Assembly (NCBI GenBank): GCA_016938395.1
Contig: JAFGUS010000176.1
Span: forward strand, 1 to 28,870
Length of the DNA stretch: 28,870 bases
Direction: 5' to 3'
Source: Coriobacteriia bacterium
GTDB taxonomy: Bacteria > Actinomycetota > Coriobacteriia > Anaerosomatales > Anaerosomataceae
Position 1 is the stretch's first letter. Each line of letters starts with the position of its first letter. Made by a program: the position numbers and the translations under genes. Below the pieces are notes generated by a model. That model was not told the DNA's origin and did not search any database. It saw only the letters and a list, made by a program, of their open reading frames with translations. Positions 8,361 to 16,558 of this stretch are shown piece after piece.

Positions 8361-8429
8361 ACCGCTCGGTGACGGCGTGCGCCGCACCGCAGGGAGCTAC
8401 GTGGCATGAGGCGTATACTACCGAGCGGT
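8361..8429 (+). promoter_or_regulatory. MFS gene promoter region with two operator-like repeats
   Basis: A -10 hexamer TATACT lies at 8414-8419. ACCGCTCGGT (8361-8370) and ACCGAGCGGT (8420-8429) are exact reverse complements of each other, and each is itself an ACCG..CGGT palindrome. The second directly follows the -10 and would cover the transcription start; the first is 59 bp upstream, centre to centre. This layout fits a repressor that binds two sites, but no regulator gene lies next to it. A stem with a 49-nt loop is a less likely reading. Confidence 0.4.
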
Positions 8430-8484
8430 TTGCGCATATCCTTGCGCTCCCGTGTCCACCGATGTATGGCCTGAGGAGTCATCC

Positions 8485-9711
8485 GTGCTTCGCTCCAACC
8501 GCAATCTCGCGTTCGTCGTGGCGGCGCGTTTCATATCCCGGCTCGGCGGCACGGCCGTCTGGTTCATCGGCACCATGGGTGTGGCGGCATACGTGTTCGA
8601 CGCTTCCCCGAAGCAGCTCGCGATCATGTCGCTCGTCAACGGGCTGTTCGCCATCGTGGGCTCGTTCGCTGCGGGCGTGCTGATCGACCGTTTCGGTCCA
8701 CGCAAGGTCATGATCTGGGCCGAGATCGGCTCCATCCCGCCCGTCCTGTGGATGATGGTGGCGCCCAGTCTGCCGTTGTTCGTGGTCGGCTCGGCGATCT
8801 TCTCGCTCTTCGGCATCCCCACCTGGACCGCCGGTGCATCGTTCGCTCCGTACATCACCGAGGGGCGCGACGAACTGGAGCGTGCCAACGCCTACATCGA
8901 AGGCGGCAGCTCGGTCGGTTTCGTCCTCGGCCCCACCGTCGGCGCCCTCGTCGAGACATGGTTCGGCATCACGTCCGTGTTCTGGGTGATGGCGGTGGCG
9001 GCGGTCATCGCGGCCGTCGCAGCGTGGTTCACGCGGATCGACGAATCGCCCCGTGAGCACGTCTCCGGCAACGCGTGGCGCGAGTTCGCCGACGGTGTCC
9101 GACTGGTGTACACGACCAGGTCGCTCAGGTACTTCATCCTGCTCGGCACGGCCGTGTGGTTCGGCTTCGGTGCGTTCCAGGCGCTTGAGTCACTGTTCTA
9201 CCGTGATGTCGTCGGTGTGGGCGTCGAGTGGCTTGGCTACATGAACACGGTGTTCGGGCTGGGGTTGGTGTTCGGGGCGGCGCTGCTGCCGCGTCTGCCG
9301 TCCAAGGTGGTGTCCGCCACCGGTGTCGCGGCGTTGTCGATCCTCTCTGGTCTCGGCTCGATACTCTACGTGGGCTCCTCCGAGCTGGTGTGGATCGCTC
9401 CGGGCGCGTTCGCCTGGGGGCTGTTCATCGGCGCCACCGAGCCACTGCTGCGCACGCTCGTGCATCTCGATTCGCCGCACGAGTACGTGGGACGCGTGGT
9501 GGGGACGTTGCAGTGGCACCGTACGGCTGGCGAGCTGCTGCCGCTCGCCTTCGTGCCGATGCTCGCGGTGACCCTTGGCATCCAGCAGACGCTGATCGCC
9601 GGCGGTGTGCTTGTGGCGCTGGCCGCGCTTGGCAGTATGAGGACGGCTCGCTCGATCGACCGGCATCGGGCGCTGGCCACTGTCATCGAAGCGGTGCCTG
9701 AGTCTGCCTGA
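8485..9711 (+). CDS. Major facilitator superfamily transporter
   Basis: The 408-residue polytopic membrane protein has about 12 hydrophobic segments. It carries a motif-A-like loop after the second segment (GVLIDRFGPRKVMIW), typical of drug/proton antiporters and related permeases. The substrate is unknown. I chose GTG 8485 because TGAGGAG (8472-8478) sits 6 bp upstream. A GTG at 8452 is in frame and would add eleven residues (STDVWPEESS...), but it has no ribosome site. The gene has its own promoter region with paired palindromes and is followed by an 81-bp gap, so it is probably a single transcription unit. Confidence 0.85.
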   Translation: MLRSNRNLAFVVAARFISRLGGTAVWFIGTMGVAAYVFDASPKQLAIMSLVNGLFAIVGSFAAGVLIDRFGPRKVMIWAEIGSIPPVLWMMVAPSLPLFVVGSAIFSLFGIPTWTAGASFAPYITEGRDELERANAYIEGGSSVGFVLGPTVGALVETWFGITSVFWVMAVAAVIAAVAAWFTRIDESPREHVSGNAWREFADGVRLVYTTRSLRYFILLGTAVWFGFGAFQALESLFYRDVVGVGVEWLGYMNTVFGLGLVFGAALLPRLPSKVVSATGVAALSILSGLGSILYVGSSELVWIAPGAFAWGLFIGATEPLLRTLVHLDSPHEYVGRVVGTLQWHRTAGELLPLAFVPMLAVTLGIQQTLIAGGVLVALAALGSMRTARSIDRHRALATVIEAVPESA

Positions 9712-9792
9712 AATCGTTTTCTTCCGGGCAGGAATGCATACGTGCTGTGTTGAACTCCGCACTAGAAGCATCAAGTCGTAGAGGGGGGACCT

Positions 9793-10542
9793 ATGCGCGT
9801 CGTCCGGATATTCCACGAGGAGGATGTCCGTTACGGACTCGCCGATGAGAGCATGGTCACTCTCATCTCCGACGAGCCGTTCGCCGCATGGGAGACCGAG
9901 GGCATCGTCCCGCTTCCGCACGCGCAGTTGCTCGCGCCGACCGTACCCACCAAGATCGTCTGTGCCGGGCTCAACTACCGTGCGCACGCGCTGGAGATGG
10001 GGCACGACCTCCCCGGGGAGCCGGTCATCTTCCTGAAGCCGCCCACCGCGGTCATAGGCCACGGCGCGGAGATACGCATCCCCGACGGCCTCGATGTGGT
10101 GGACTACGAGGCCGAGCTCGCGCTCGTGATCGGTCGCCGCGCCCACAACGTGACGCCCGAGCAGGCCAGGTCGCACGTTCTCGGCTGCACCTGTGCCAAC
10201 GATGTGACGAGCCGGGTCCACCAGCAGCGCGACGGGCAGTGGGCACGCGCGAAGGGCTTCGACACCTTCTGCCCGCTCGGCCCCTGGGTCGAGACCGATA
10301 TCGATCCCTGCGACACAACGCTCGAGTCGTACGTGAACGGCGAGCTCCGGCAATCCACGTCCACCTCCGACATGATCTTCGACCCGTACGAGCTGGTGAG
10401 TTTCGTGAGCGGCGTGATGACGCTACTTCCGGGCGACGTGGTGCTCACGGGTACGCCGGCGGGCATCGGTCCGCTCCACCGCGGGGACGTGGTCGAGATC
10501 CGCATCGGCGGGATCGGGAGCCTCATCAACCGCGTGGCTTAG
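9793..10542 (+). CDS. Fumarylacetoacetate hydrolase (FAH) family protein
   Basis: The 249-residue protein has the FAH C-terminal-like fold: GLNYRAHALEMG (59-70), metal ligands in DYEAELA (E106, E108) and ANDVTSR (D137), KGFDTFCPLGPW (154-165) and TGTPAGIGPL (219-228). Family members include fumarylpyruvate hydrolases, 2-hydroxyhepta-2,4-diene-1,7-dioate isomerases and oxaloacetate decarboxylase/tautomerases. The signatures do not choose among them, and no aromatic catabolism genes are nearby, so a metabolite-housekeeping role such as oxaloacetate tautomerisation or decarboxylation is as likely as ring-cleavage metabolism. The start has a strong ribosome site (AGAGGGGGGA) and the gene stands alone between the MFS gene and yerC. 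A weak stem (GGGCGG / CCGCCT, 10545-10557) right after the stop lacks a T-run. Confidence 0.88.
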   Translation: MRVVRIFHEEDVRYGLADESMVTLISDEPFAAWETEGIVPLPHAQLLAPTVPTKIVCAGLNYRAHALEMGHDLPGEPVIFLKPPTAVIGHGAEIRIPDGLDVVDYEAELALVIGRRAHNVTPEQARSHVLGCTCANDVTSRVHQQRDGQWARAKGFDTFCPLGPWVETDIDPCDTTLESYVNGELRQSTSTSDMIFDPYELVSFVSGVMTLLPGDVVLTGTPAGIGPLHRGDVVEIRIGGIGSLINRVA

Positions 10543-10606
10543 GGCGGCGCGACCGCCTATCGGAAACCATTGCCGCCCACTCCCTCGGACCCCATCATGT
10601 CGCGTC

Positions 10607-10642
10607 CCGGTGCTAGTATGGGTACACCATCTAGCGCACCGG
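10607..10642 (+). promoter_or_regulatory. Promoter region of yerC-dnaE with inverted repeat
   Basis: TAGTAT (10614-10619) is a good -10 candidate; the -35 is unclear. It lies inside a 7-bp inverted repeat (CCGGTGC 10607-10613 / GCACCGG 10636-10642), and two CTAG tetramers (10613-10616, 10631-10634) sit just inside the arms. CTAG is also the core of E. coli TrpR operators, so autoregulation by the TrpR-family product is conceivable. An RNA stem in the 5' leader is an alternative reading. The ribosome site GGAGGAG (10651-10657) lies outside the repeat. Confidence 0.4.
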
Positions 10643-10664
10643 CCCCGGAGGGAGGAGTCTCGCT

Positions 10665-10976
10665 ATGTCGTCAGAACGCCTGCGCACGGCCGAGGTCGAG
10701 GCGCTGCTGACAGCCTTCGGCGCGCTGACCGATGATGACGAGCGGTACGCCTTCCTCGTTGACGTCGCCACCATCCGCGAGATCCAGGATATGGCCCAGC
10801 GCCTCGCCGTCGCGCGCCTGCTCGACGCGGGCGAGCACTACGCGCGGATCCAGGAGCTCACGGGCGCCTCCTCCACCACGATCAGCCGCGTCAGCCGGAG
10901 CCTCAACTACGGCGAGGGCGGCTACCGCTCCGTGATCGACCGGCTCGGCCCGGCTGCGGAAGGCGGCGACGCGTAA
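10665..10976 (+). CDS. yerC: TrpR-family transcriptional regulator of the YerC/YecD group
   Basis: The 103-residue protein is all helical with the TrpR/YerC core: a helical N-terminus ending in VATIREIQDMAQRLAVARLL, then the HTH YARIQELTGASSTTISRVSRSLNYGEGGY (about residues 57-85), whose recognition helix SSTTISRVSRSL is characteristic. Trp repressor relatives bind DNA as dimers with an amino acid as ligand. From memory, YerC-group proteins have been linked by comparative genomics to histidine biosynthesis in some Firmicutes, which would fit the his cluster 3.6 kb downstream. It is joined to dnaE with a 3-bp gap, an unexpected pairing of a local regulator with the replicative polymerase. The ribosome site GGAGGAG is 7 bp before the ATG. 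Confidence 0.9.
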   Translation: MSSERLRTAEVEALLTAFGALTDDDERYAFLVDVATIREIQDMAQRLAVARLLDAGEHYARIQELTGASSTTISRVSRSLNYGEGGYRSVIDRLGPAAEGGDA

Positions 10977-10979
10977 CCG

Positions 10980-13900
10980 ATGTCCGGCTTCGTCCATCTG
11001 CACACGCATTCCGAGTATTCGCTGCTCGACGGACACGCTCGCATCTCGCGGCTCGTGAAGCGTGCTGCCGAGGTGGGGCAGGATGCCATCGCGCTCACCG
11101 ACCACGGCGCCATGTACGGCGCGGTGGAGTTCTACCGGTCGGCCACCGCGGCCGGCATCAAGCCGATCATCGGCTGCGAGACCTATTTCACCCCGGAGTC
11201 CCGCACCAAGCGCGAGGGCAAACCGCAGCTGTACCATCTGCTGCTGCTCGCCAAGAACGAGGTGGGATACCGCAATCTCATGGCGATCGTCAGCGAGGCG
11301 TCCACGCACGGCTTCTACTACAAGCCGCGCGTCGACCTCGAGCTGCTGAGCGAACATTCAGAGGGGCTCATCTGCACCTCGGCATGCATGAGCGGGATCG
11401 TGAGCAAGTCGATCGAGCATGGGGACCTTGCCGCTGCCCGGCGATGGGCCGAGACGTATGCGGGGCTCTTCGGTGATGACTTCTACCTCGAGATCCAGGA
11501 GCAGGGGATCGTCGCCGACAACGGCGTCAGCCAGAAGCAGCTCAACGCGGAGATCGCGCAGATGGCCGCCGAGATGGGCGTCGGTCTTGTGGGCACCAAC
11601 GACATCCACTACGTGATGCACGAGGACCACACAGCGCAGGACCTGCTGCTGTGCGTGGGCACCGGCTCCACGATCGACGACCGGTCGCGGATGCGGTTCT
11701 CCTCGGACCAGTTCTATCTGAAGAGCTACGATGAGATGGCCTCGGCGCTCGCCGGTTATCCGGAGGCGCTCGCCAACACCGTGGACGTGGCCGCCAAGTG
11801 CGACATCGAGCTCGAGTTCGGCAAGATCATCCTGCCCGTCTTCGAAACGCCTGTGGGCAGAAGCGAGAGCGACCACCTGCGGGATGAATGCATCGAGGGC
11901 CTGAAGAAGCGCTACGGTGATCCCATCCCACCCGAGCCGCTCGAGCGTCTGGACACCGAGCTCGAGGTCATCACGGGCAAAGGCCTGTCGGCGTACTTCC
12001 TCATCGTGGCCGACTTCGTGAGGTGGGCGAAGGCCAACGACATCGGCGTCGGCCCCGGCCGTGGTTCGGCCGCAGGCTCCATCATCAGCTACGCGCTCGG
12101 CATCACCAACCTTGACCCGCTCGAGCACGGACTCCTCTTCGAGCGGTTCCTGAACCCTGAGCGTACCGAGATGCCCGATATCGACATCGACTTCGACGAC
12201 GAGCGGCGTCTCGAGGTCGTGGAGTACGTGCGCCAGAAGTACGGCGAGGACAAGGTCGCGCAGGTCATCACCTACTCGACGATGAAGGCCCGCGCGGCCA
12301 TCCGCGACGCCGGCCGCGTGCTCGGCTACCCGTACTCCATCCCCGACAAGGTGGCCAAGCTCGTCCCCGAGCGTATCGACCGCAAGAGCGACGCCGACAA
12401 GAAGCTCTCCGACCTCGAGATCGGGCTGCGCGACACGCCCGAACTCCGTGACGCCTACAACGCCGATGCGGACACCAAGCGCATCATCGACTCGGCGCTG
12501 TCACTCGAGAATGTCGTGCGAGGCGAGGGCATCCATGCGGCGGCGGTCGTCATCTGCCGCGACCCGCTGTACTACTACACCCCTGTGAAGCTCGACACCA
12601 AGGGCGGCTCGGTCATCACGCAGTACGAGGGGACGGTCATCGCAGACCTCGGCCTGCTCAAGATGGACTTCCTCGGCCTGCGGACGCTCACCGTGCTCGC
12701 AAAGGCGATCTCCGCCATCGAGGAGCACCACGGCGTGACGATCGACCTCGATGCCATCCCGATGGACGACCCGAAGACCTGGCAGCTTCTGCAGCGGGCC
12801 GATACCGACGGCGTGTTCCAGGTTGAGTCGCCGGGCATGAAGCGCGTTCTGCGCGACCTCAAGCCCACGCGCTTCGCCGACCTGGTGGCCGTGGTGGCAC
12901 TCTACCGTCCCGGCCCGATGGACTCGATCCCCGACTTCATAGCGCGCAAGCACGGGCGTGCGGCGATCACCTACTACGACGACCGCATCAAGCACATCCT
13001 GGAGGAGACGTACGGCGCCATCGTCTACCAGGAGCAGGCGATGCGCATCACCATGGAGATGGGCGGCTTCTCGGCGGCGAAGGCGGACAAGCTCCGTAAG
13101 GGCATGGGCAAGAAGAAGATGGAGATCGTCGACGCCCTTGAGCCGGAGTTCATGTCCGGCGCCGCTGAGCGCGGCTACGACCTCAAGGTCGCACAGCGTG
13201 TCTGGGCCGACATGCGCAAGTTCGGTGAATACGCGTTCAACAAGAGCCACGCTGCGGCGTACGGTCTTGTCTCGTACCAGACCGCATACCTCAAGGCGCA
13301 TTACCCGCTCGAATACATGGCCGCCGTGCTCACGAGCTACACGGGCAAGAGCGAGACGATCGTCCGCTACATCGCCGCATGCAACCAGGCGGGCATCAAG
13401 GTCCTCCCGCCGGATGTGAACTCCTCGGGCAGGGACTTCACCGCGGTGGAGGGTGCGGTGCGCTTCGGGTTGGCGGGCATCCGCAACGTGGGCGAGGCCG
13501 TGGTGGAGACCATCGTGGCCGAACGCCGAGCCGCAGGCCCGTTCACATCGCTCAACGACTTCTGCGACCGCGTCGACATGCGCCAGGCCAACAAGAAGAC
13601 GCTCGAGGCCCTTATCAAGGCCGGCGCGTTCGACTCCACCGGCTACACGCGCAAGCATCTGCTCTCGATGATGGACTCGTGCGTGGACGGTGCGATCAAG
13701 CGGCAGCGCGACGCCGACTGCGGGCAGATCTCGATGTTCGACATGTTCTGTGCCGAGGAGCACGGCATGGACGACGCCGTCGAGCCTCCCAACGACGATG
13801 AGTGGGATAAGGGCATGAAGCTCGCGTTCGAGAAAGAGATGCTCGGCATCTACGTCTCGGACCATCCGCTCTCGGACATCCGGGAGACCATCGAGCGGGC

Positions 13901-14447
13901 GCGGACGCTCTCGCTCGGCGCTACCGAGGAGCTCCGCGACGGGCAGAGCGGCTGGTTCGCGGGCATCGTCTCGACCTTCGAGCGTATCGCGACGAAGGCC
14001 GGCAAGCTCATGGCCACGTTCACCCTCGAGGACCTGGAAGGCTCGATGGACGGCGTGCTCTTCCCGCAGACATACGAGAAGTTCCGGGACATCATCGCGG
14101 TTGACACGGTCGTGCGCGTGCGCGCCAAGGTCGAGCGCTCGGACCGCGGCCTCAAGCTCATCGTGCACGAGGTGGAACCGCTCGCGGCGAGCGGTGAGTT
14201 CGAGCGCCCGCCCGGAACGCTCATGGTGCGTGCGCCTATCGAGGTACTCGGCAACGGCAACGGCACGCGTTTCAAAGACATCCTCTCCCGCTATCGCGGG
14301 CGCGACAGCGTGGTCGTGCAGCTGCAGACGGATGATGGCGTGAAGCAGCTCAAGATGGGGGATGAACACCGGGTCAACGCGTCGGCGAGCGGCTTGCACG
14401 CCGAGCTCAAGGAGCTGCTCGGAGCGGGTGCGGTCTGGGAGGCGTAG
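10980..14447 (+). CDS. dnaE: DNA polymerase III alpha subunit
   Basis: The 1155-residue replicative polymerase is of the DnaE (not PolC) type and of normal length. The N-terminal PHP domain begins with HLHTHSEYSLLDGH (residues 6-19). The palm shows GVGPGRGSAAGSI and the catalytic PDIDIDFD (D400, D402), with the third aspartate in KMDFLGLRTL (D563). A thumb/finger region with KKKMEIVD and FNKSHAAAYG follows, then a helix-hairpin-helix region and a C-terminal OB fold (about 980-1060). All catalytic aspartates are present. The start is 3 bp after the yerC stop, so the genes are almost certainly co-transcribed. The PHP metal ligands appear largely retained at the N-terminus, so a proofreading or pyrophosphatase activity in PHP is possible, but I cannot decide this. 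Confidence 0.97.
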   Translation: MSGFVHLHTHSEYSLLDGHARISRLVKRAAEVGQDAIALTDHGAMYGAVEFYRSATAAGIKPIIGCETYFTPESRTKREGKPQLYHLLLLAKNEVGYRNLMAIVSEASTHGFYYKPRVDLELLSEHSEGLICTSACMSGIVSKSIEHGDLAAARRWAETYAGLFGDDFYLEIQEQGIVADNGVSQKQLNAEIAQMAAEMGVGLVGTNDIHYVMHEDHTAQDLLLCVGTGSTIDDRSRMRFSSDQFYLKSYDEMASALAGYPEALANTVDVAAKCDIELEFGKIILPVFETPVGRSESDHLRDECIEGLKKRYGDPIPPEPLERLDTELEVITGKGLSAYFLIVADFVRWAKANDIGVGPGRGSAAGSIISYALGITNLDPLEHGLLFERFLNPERTEMPDIDIDFDDERRLEVVEYVRQKYGEDKVAQVITYSTMKARAAIRDAGRVLGYPYSIPDKVAKLVPERIDRKSDADKKLSDLEIGLRDTPELRDAYNADADTKRIIDSALSLENVVRGEGIHAAAVVICRDPLYYYTPVKLDTKGGSVITQYEGTVIADLGLLKMDFLGLRTLTVLAKAISAIEEHHGVTIDLDAIPMDDPKTWQLLQRADTDGVFQVESPGMKRVLRDLKPTRFADLVAVVALYRPGPMDSIPDFIARKHGRAAITYYDDRIKHILEETYGAIVYQEQAMRITMEMGGFSAAKADKLRKGMGKKKMEIVDALEPEFMSGAAERGYDLKVAQRVWADMRKFGEYAFNKSHAAAYGLVSYQTAYLKAHYPLEYMAAVLTSYTGKSETIVRYIAACNQAGIKVLPPDVNSSGRDFTAVEGAVRFGLAGIRNVGEAVVETIVAERRAAGPFTSLNDFCDRVDMRQANKKTLEALIKAGAFDSTGYTRKHLLSMMDSCVDGAIKRQRDADCGQISMFDMFCAEEHGMDDAVEPPNDDEWDKGMKLAFEKEMLGIYVSDHPLSDIRETIERARTLSLGATEELRDGQSGWFAGIVSTFERIATKAGKLMATFTLEDLEGSMDGVLFPQTYEKFRDIIAVDTVVRVRAKVERSDRGLKLIVHEVEPLAASGEFERPPGTLMVRAPIEVLGNGNGTRFKDILSRYRGRDSVVVQLQTDDGVKQLKMGDEHRVNASASGLHAELKELLGAGAVWEA

Positions 14448-14457
14448 ACCGGGTGGT

Positions 14458-14479
14458 CCGGCCCGCCGGGGTCGGCCGG
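14458..14479 (+). terminator. GC-rich stem after dnaE
   Basis: A perfect 6-bp stem (CCGGCC / GGCCGG, 10-nt loop) lies 11 bp past the dnaE stop. No T-run follows, only TT of the next promoter's -35, so it is at best a weak or non-canonical terminator. Confidence 0.3.
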
Positions 14480-14508
14480 TTGACGGCGCCGCGGCACCAT
14501 GCAATACT
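14480..14508 (+). promoter_or_regulatory. Sigma-70-type promoter of the his operon
   Basis: TTGACG (14480-14485, five of six consensus bases) and AATACT (14503-14508, four of six) are separated by the ideal 17 bp. The expected start is near 14515, giving a leader of about 75 nt before hisZ. This is the clearest promoter in the window and sits in an AT-rich island between GC-rich genes. Confidence 0.7.
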
Positions 14509-14540
14509 CCACTACTGCATCACTCTACTGTAATAAAGTA
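14499..14540 (+). promoter_or_regulatory. Two palindromic operator candidates controlling hisZ
   Basis: The first palindrome (14499-14520) has ATGCA/TGCAT arms and eight of eleven matching pairs; it covers the -10 and the transcription start. The second, TACTGTAATAAAGTA (14526-14540), matches in six of seven pairs around a central base and lies about 11-25 bases into the transcript. Both are AT-rich in a GC-rich background, and their centres are about 23 bp apart. The position is right for repression. The YerC-type regulator encoded at 10665-10976 is the obvious candidate to bind, which is inference. Confidence 0.55.
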
Positions 14541-14588
14541 CCTTACGCGGCCAGCTGCCCTGGCCGTTGGCTTGGAGGTGAGATCGCC

Positions 14589-15878
14589 GTGCAACCGCTT
14601 CAGCCCCTGGTCCCGGTGACGCCGCGTGGATTCCGCGACGTGCTCTTCGAGGAGGCTCGCGAGCGGGAGACCGTCGTCGGTGCGCTCTCAGCGGTGTTCT
14701 CCGCATGGGGGTACGATCCGGTGGAGACTCCGGTGGTGGAGGAGTCCTCCACGCTACAGACGGGGATCCCGGGTGAGATCGAGCGCTCGGCATTCCGGCT
14801 GTTCGACCTGGACGGTTCGCTCCTGGCACTCCGGCCCGAGCTCACGGTCCCCATCGCACGTCTCACCGCGTCGCGCCTGGCAGGCACGCCAGGGCCGCAC
14901 CGCGTGCGCTACGCGACCGAGGTCTTCCGCGAGCACGCGTCGCTCAGAGGTCAGGCGAGGCAGTTCACCCAGGTGGGCGTGGAGTTCATCGGTGCGCGTG
15001 GTCCCGCCGCTGACACCGAGGTCGTGCTCCTGTTGATCGCCGCCCTGGAGGCGGCGGGGTTGCGCTCGTACGTCATCGGCCTTGGCACTGCTGAGGTGTT
15101 GCGGGCGCTCCTGGAGAAGGCGGGCGGGCCCGAGGAGTGGCGGGAGGCCATGATCGCGGCCGCGCAGAGCCGCAACCTTGTCGAGATCGAGCGGCTGGCC
15201 GCCCGCGAGGATCTGGATCCTGAGCTCACCCGCGCCTTCATCGAGCTGCCGCGCATCAAGGGCGGCCGTGAGGCGTTCGAGGGTTGCCAGGCGCTCGCCA
15301 CCGCGTGCGCGTGCGATGAGGTGGCGTGTTCGCTGCGCGAGACCTGGCGCGTGCTCGACGAGCTCGGCTACGGCGATCGCATCCAGGTGGACTTCGGCAT
15401 CATGCGCTCTCTGGACTACTACACCGGCCTGCAGGTCGAAGCGTACGCTCCCGGCCTCGGCCTGCCGCTTGCGGGTGGCGGCCGTTACGACCGGCTCCTT
15501 TCGGCGTTCGGTCACCCGGCGCCCGCTGCCGGCTTCGCGATCGGCCTGGAGCGTCTGATGATCGCGCTCGCGGAGCAGTCGGCGAGCCCCCGGCTCGAGC
15601 CACTCGACGCGGTCCTCGGTGGGCGCACGCCGGCCGAGGTGTTCCGAGCTGCGATCGCGCTTCGCGACGCGGGTTGGCGCGTGCGGCTCGCCACAGGGCG
15701 GGTCGGTACTGCGCTCGTGCGTGAGGCGGACGACTTCGGTGCGCTCGAGGCCCTCGTGGTCGAGGGTGAAGCGATCGTGCGGGTCGACCGCACCGGTGAG
15801 CCGGCCAGGTCGCTCGGGGACCCGCTGCCCGAACCGCCCCGGCGGACGTGGGCCGCGAAAGGAGGCGATGTCCGATGA
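14589..15878 (+). CDS. hisZ: ATP phosphoribosyltransferase regulatory subunit
   Basis: The 429-residue histidyl-tRNA synthetase paralogue has no aminoacylation role; it pairs with short HisG and confers histidine feedback. The class II core is visible: TPRGFRDVL (11-19), LRPELTVPIAR (81-91), FREHASLRGQARQFTQVGVEF (113-133), MRSLDYYTG (272-280) and GGGRYDRLLSAFG (297-309). The C-terminal 95 residues look like a reduced relic of the anticodon-binding domain and make it somewhat longer than many HisZ proteins. A true hisS is the alternative, but the direct overlap with a short hisG decides for hisZ. GTG 14589 has GGAGGTG (14574-14580) 8 bp upstream. It is the first gene of the his operon and ends inside an ATGA overlap with hisG. 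Confidence 0.88.
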   Translation: MQPLQPLVPVTPRGFRDVLFEEARERETVVGALSAVFSAWGYDPVETPVVEESSTLQTGIPGEIERSAFRLFDLDGSLLALRPELTVPIARLTASRLAGTPGPHRVRYATEVFREHASLRGQARQFTQVGVEFIGARGPAADTEVVLLLIAALEAAGLRSYVIGLGTAEVLRALLEKAGGPEEWREAMIAAAQSRNLVEIERLAAREDLDPELTRAFIELPRIKGGREAFEGCQALATACACDEVACSLRETWRVLDELGYGDRIQVDFGIMRSLDYYTGLQVEAYAPGLGLPLAGGGRYDRLLSAFGHPAPAAGFAIGLERLMIALAEQSASPRLEPLDAVLGGRTPAEVFRAAIALRDAGWRVRLATGRVGTALVREADDFGALEALVVEGEAIVRVDRTGEPARSLGDPLPEPPRRTWAAKGGDVR

Positions 15879-16543
15879 TGGCGCGCCGAGGCACCGACGA
15901 GCGCCTTCTGCGGATGGCCCTCCCCAAAGGCTCCCTCTATGGCGAGTCGGTCGCGCTGCTCGAGCGCGCGGGGTACGACACCACCGGGCTCGCCGATCCG
16001 GGACGCCAGCTGACACTGCGCGCGGGGGACATCGAGTTCATCATCGGCAAGCCGACCGACATCCCCGTGTACGTCGCGTACGGCGCGGTGGACGTGGCGA
16101 TCGCGGGCAAGGACACGCTGGTGGAGGCCGACCTCGACGTGGTCGAGATGGCCGACCTTCGCTTCGGCGCATGCCGCTTCGTGGTGGCCGAGCCTGAGGA
16201 CGCACCGCGCAGCATCGCCGAGATCTACCGGCACCTTGGCGTGATCCGCGTGGCCACCAAGTACCCCCGCGTGACGGAGCGTCATTTCGCCCGTCGCGGA
16301 CTGCAGGTGGAGTTGGTGAAGCTTTCGGGCAATATCGAACTGGCGCCTCTTATCGGTCTTGCCGATCAGGTGGTGGATATCACCGCCACAGGGCGCACGC
16401 TCATGGAGAACAAGCTCCGGATCGTGGATGAGGTGCTCACCTCGACAGCACGGTTCGTGGCCAACCCCGTGAGCCTGAAGATGGAGAGCGATCGCGTGAC
16501 CGGTCTCGCCTCGGCGCTTGCCGCGGCAGCCGTCGCCGAATAG
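15875..16543 (+). CDS. hisG: ATP phosphoribosyltransferase, short catalytic form
   Basis: The 222-residue enzyme transfers phosphoribosyl from PRPP to ATP, the committed step of histidine synthesis. It shows MALPKGSLYGE (14-24), the family signature VDITATGRTLMEN (167-179) and GKPTDIPVYV (58-67). It lacks the C-terminal ACT-like domain of long HisG, so it is the HisG-S type that needs HisZ. The start overlaps the hisZ stop (ATGA), with AAAGGAGG (15858-15865) upstream; a second ATG at 15878 is equally placed. Translational coupling with HisZ fits the hetero-octameric enzyme known for this type. Confidence 0.97.
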   Translation: MMARRGTDERLLRMALPKGSLYGESVALLERAGYDTTGLADPGRQLTLRAGDIEFIIGKPTDIPVYVAYGAVDVAIAGKDTLVEADLDVVEMADLRFGACRFVVAEPEDAPRSIAEIYRHLGVIRVATKYPRVTERHFARRGLQVELVKLSGNIELAPLIGLADQVVDITATGRTLMENKLRIVDEVLTSTARFVANPVSLKMESDRVTGLASALAAAAVAE

Positions 16544-16558
16544 GAGAGGATGATCCAC

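Noticed and set aside
12501..14504. A 667-codon open frame on the minus strand across dnaE
   Set aside because: It mirrors the codon structure of dnaE, with no recognisable motif and no ribosome site of note; it is a compositional shadow.
14499..14588. Possible histidine attenuator leader peptide before hisZ
   Set aside because: The short frame from ATG 14499 has no run of His codons and no terminator/antiterminator pair follows; a CATCAC pair is the only hint, so operator control is better supported. No T-box features were seen either.
14589..15878. Reading the hisZ gene as histidyl-tRNA synthetase (hisS)
   Set aside because: The core motifs are shared, but the gene overlaps a short-form hisG that requires HisZ, and the C-terminal domain is reduced compared with a true anticodon-binding domain.
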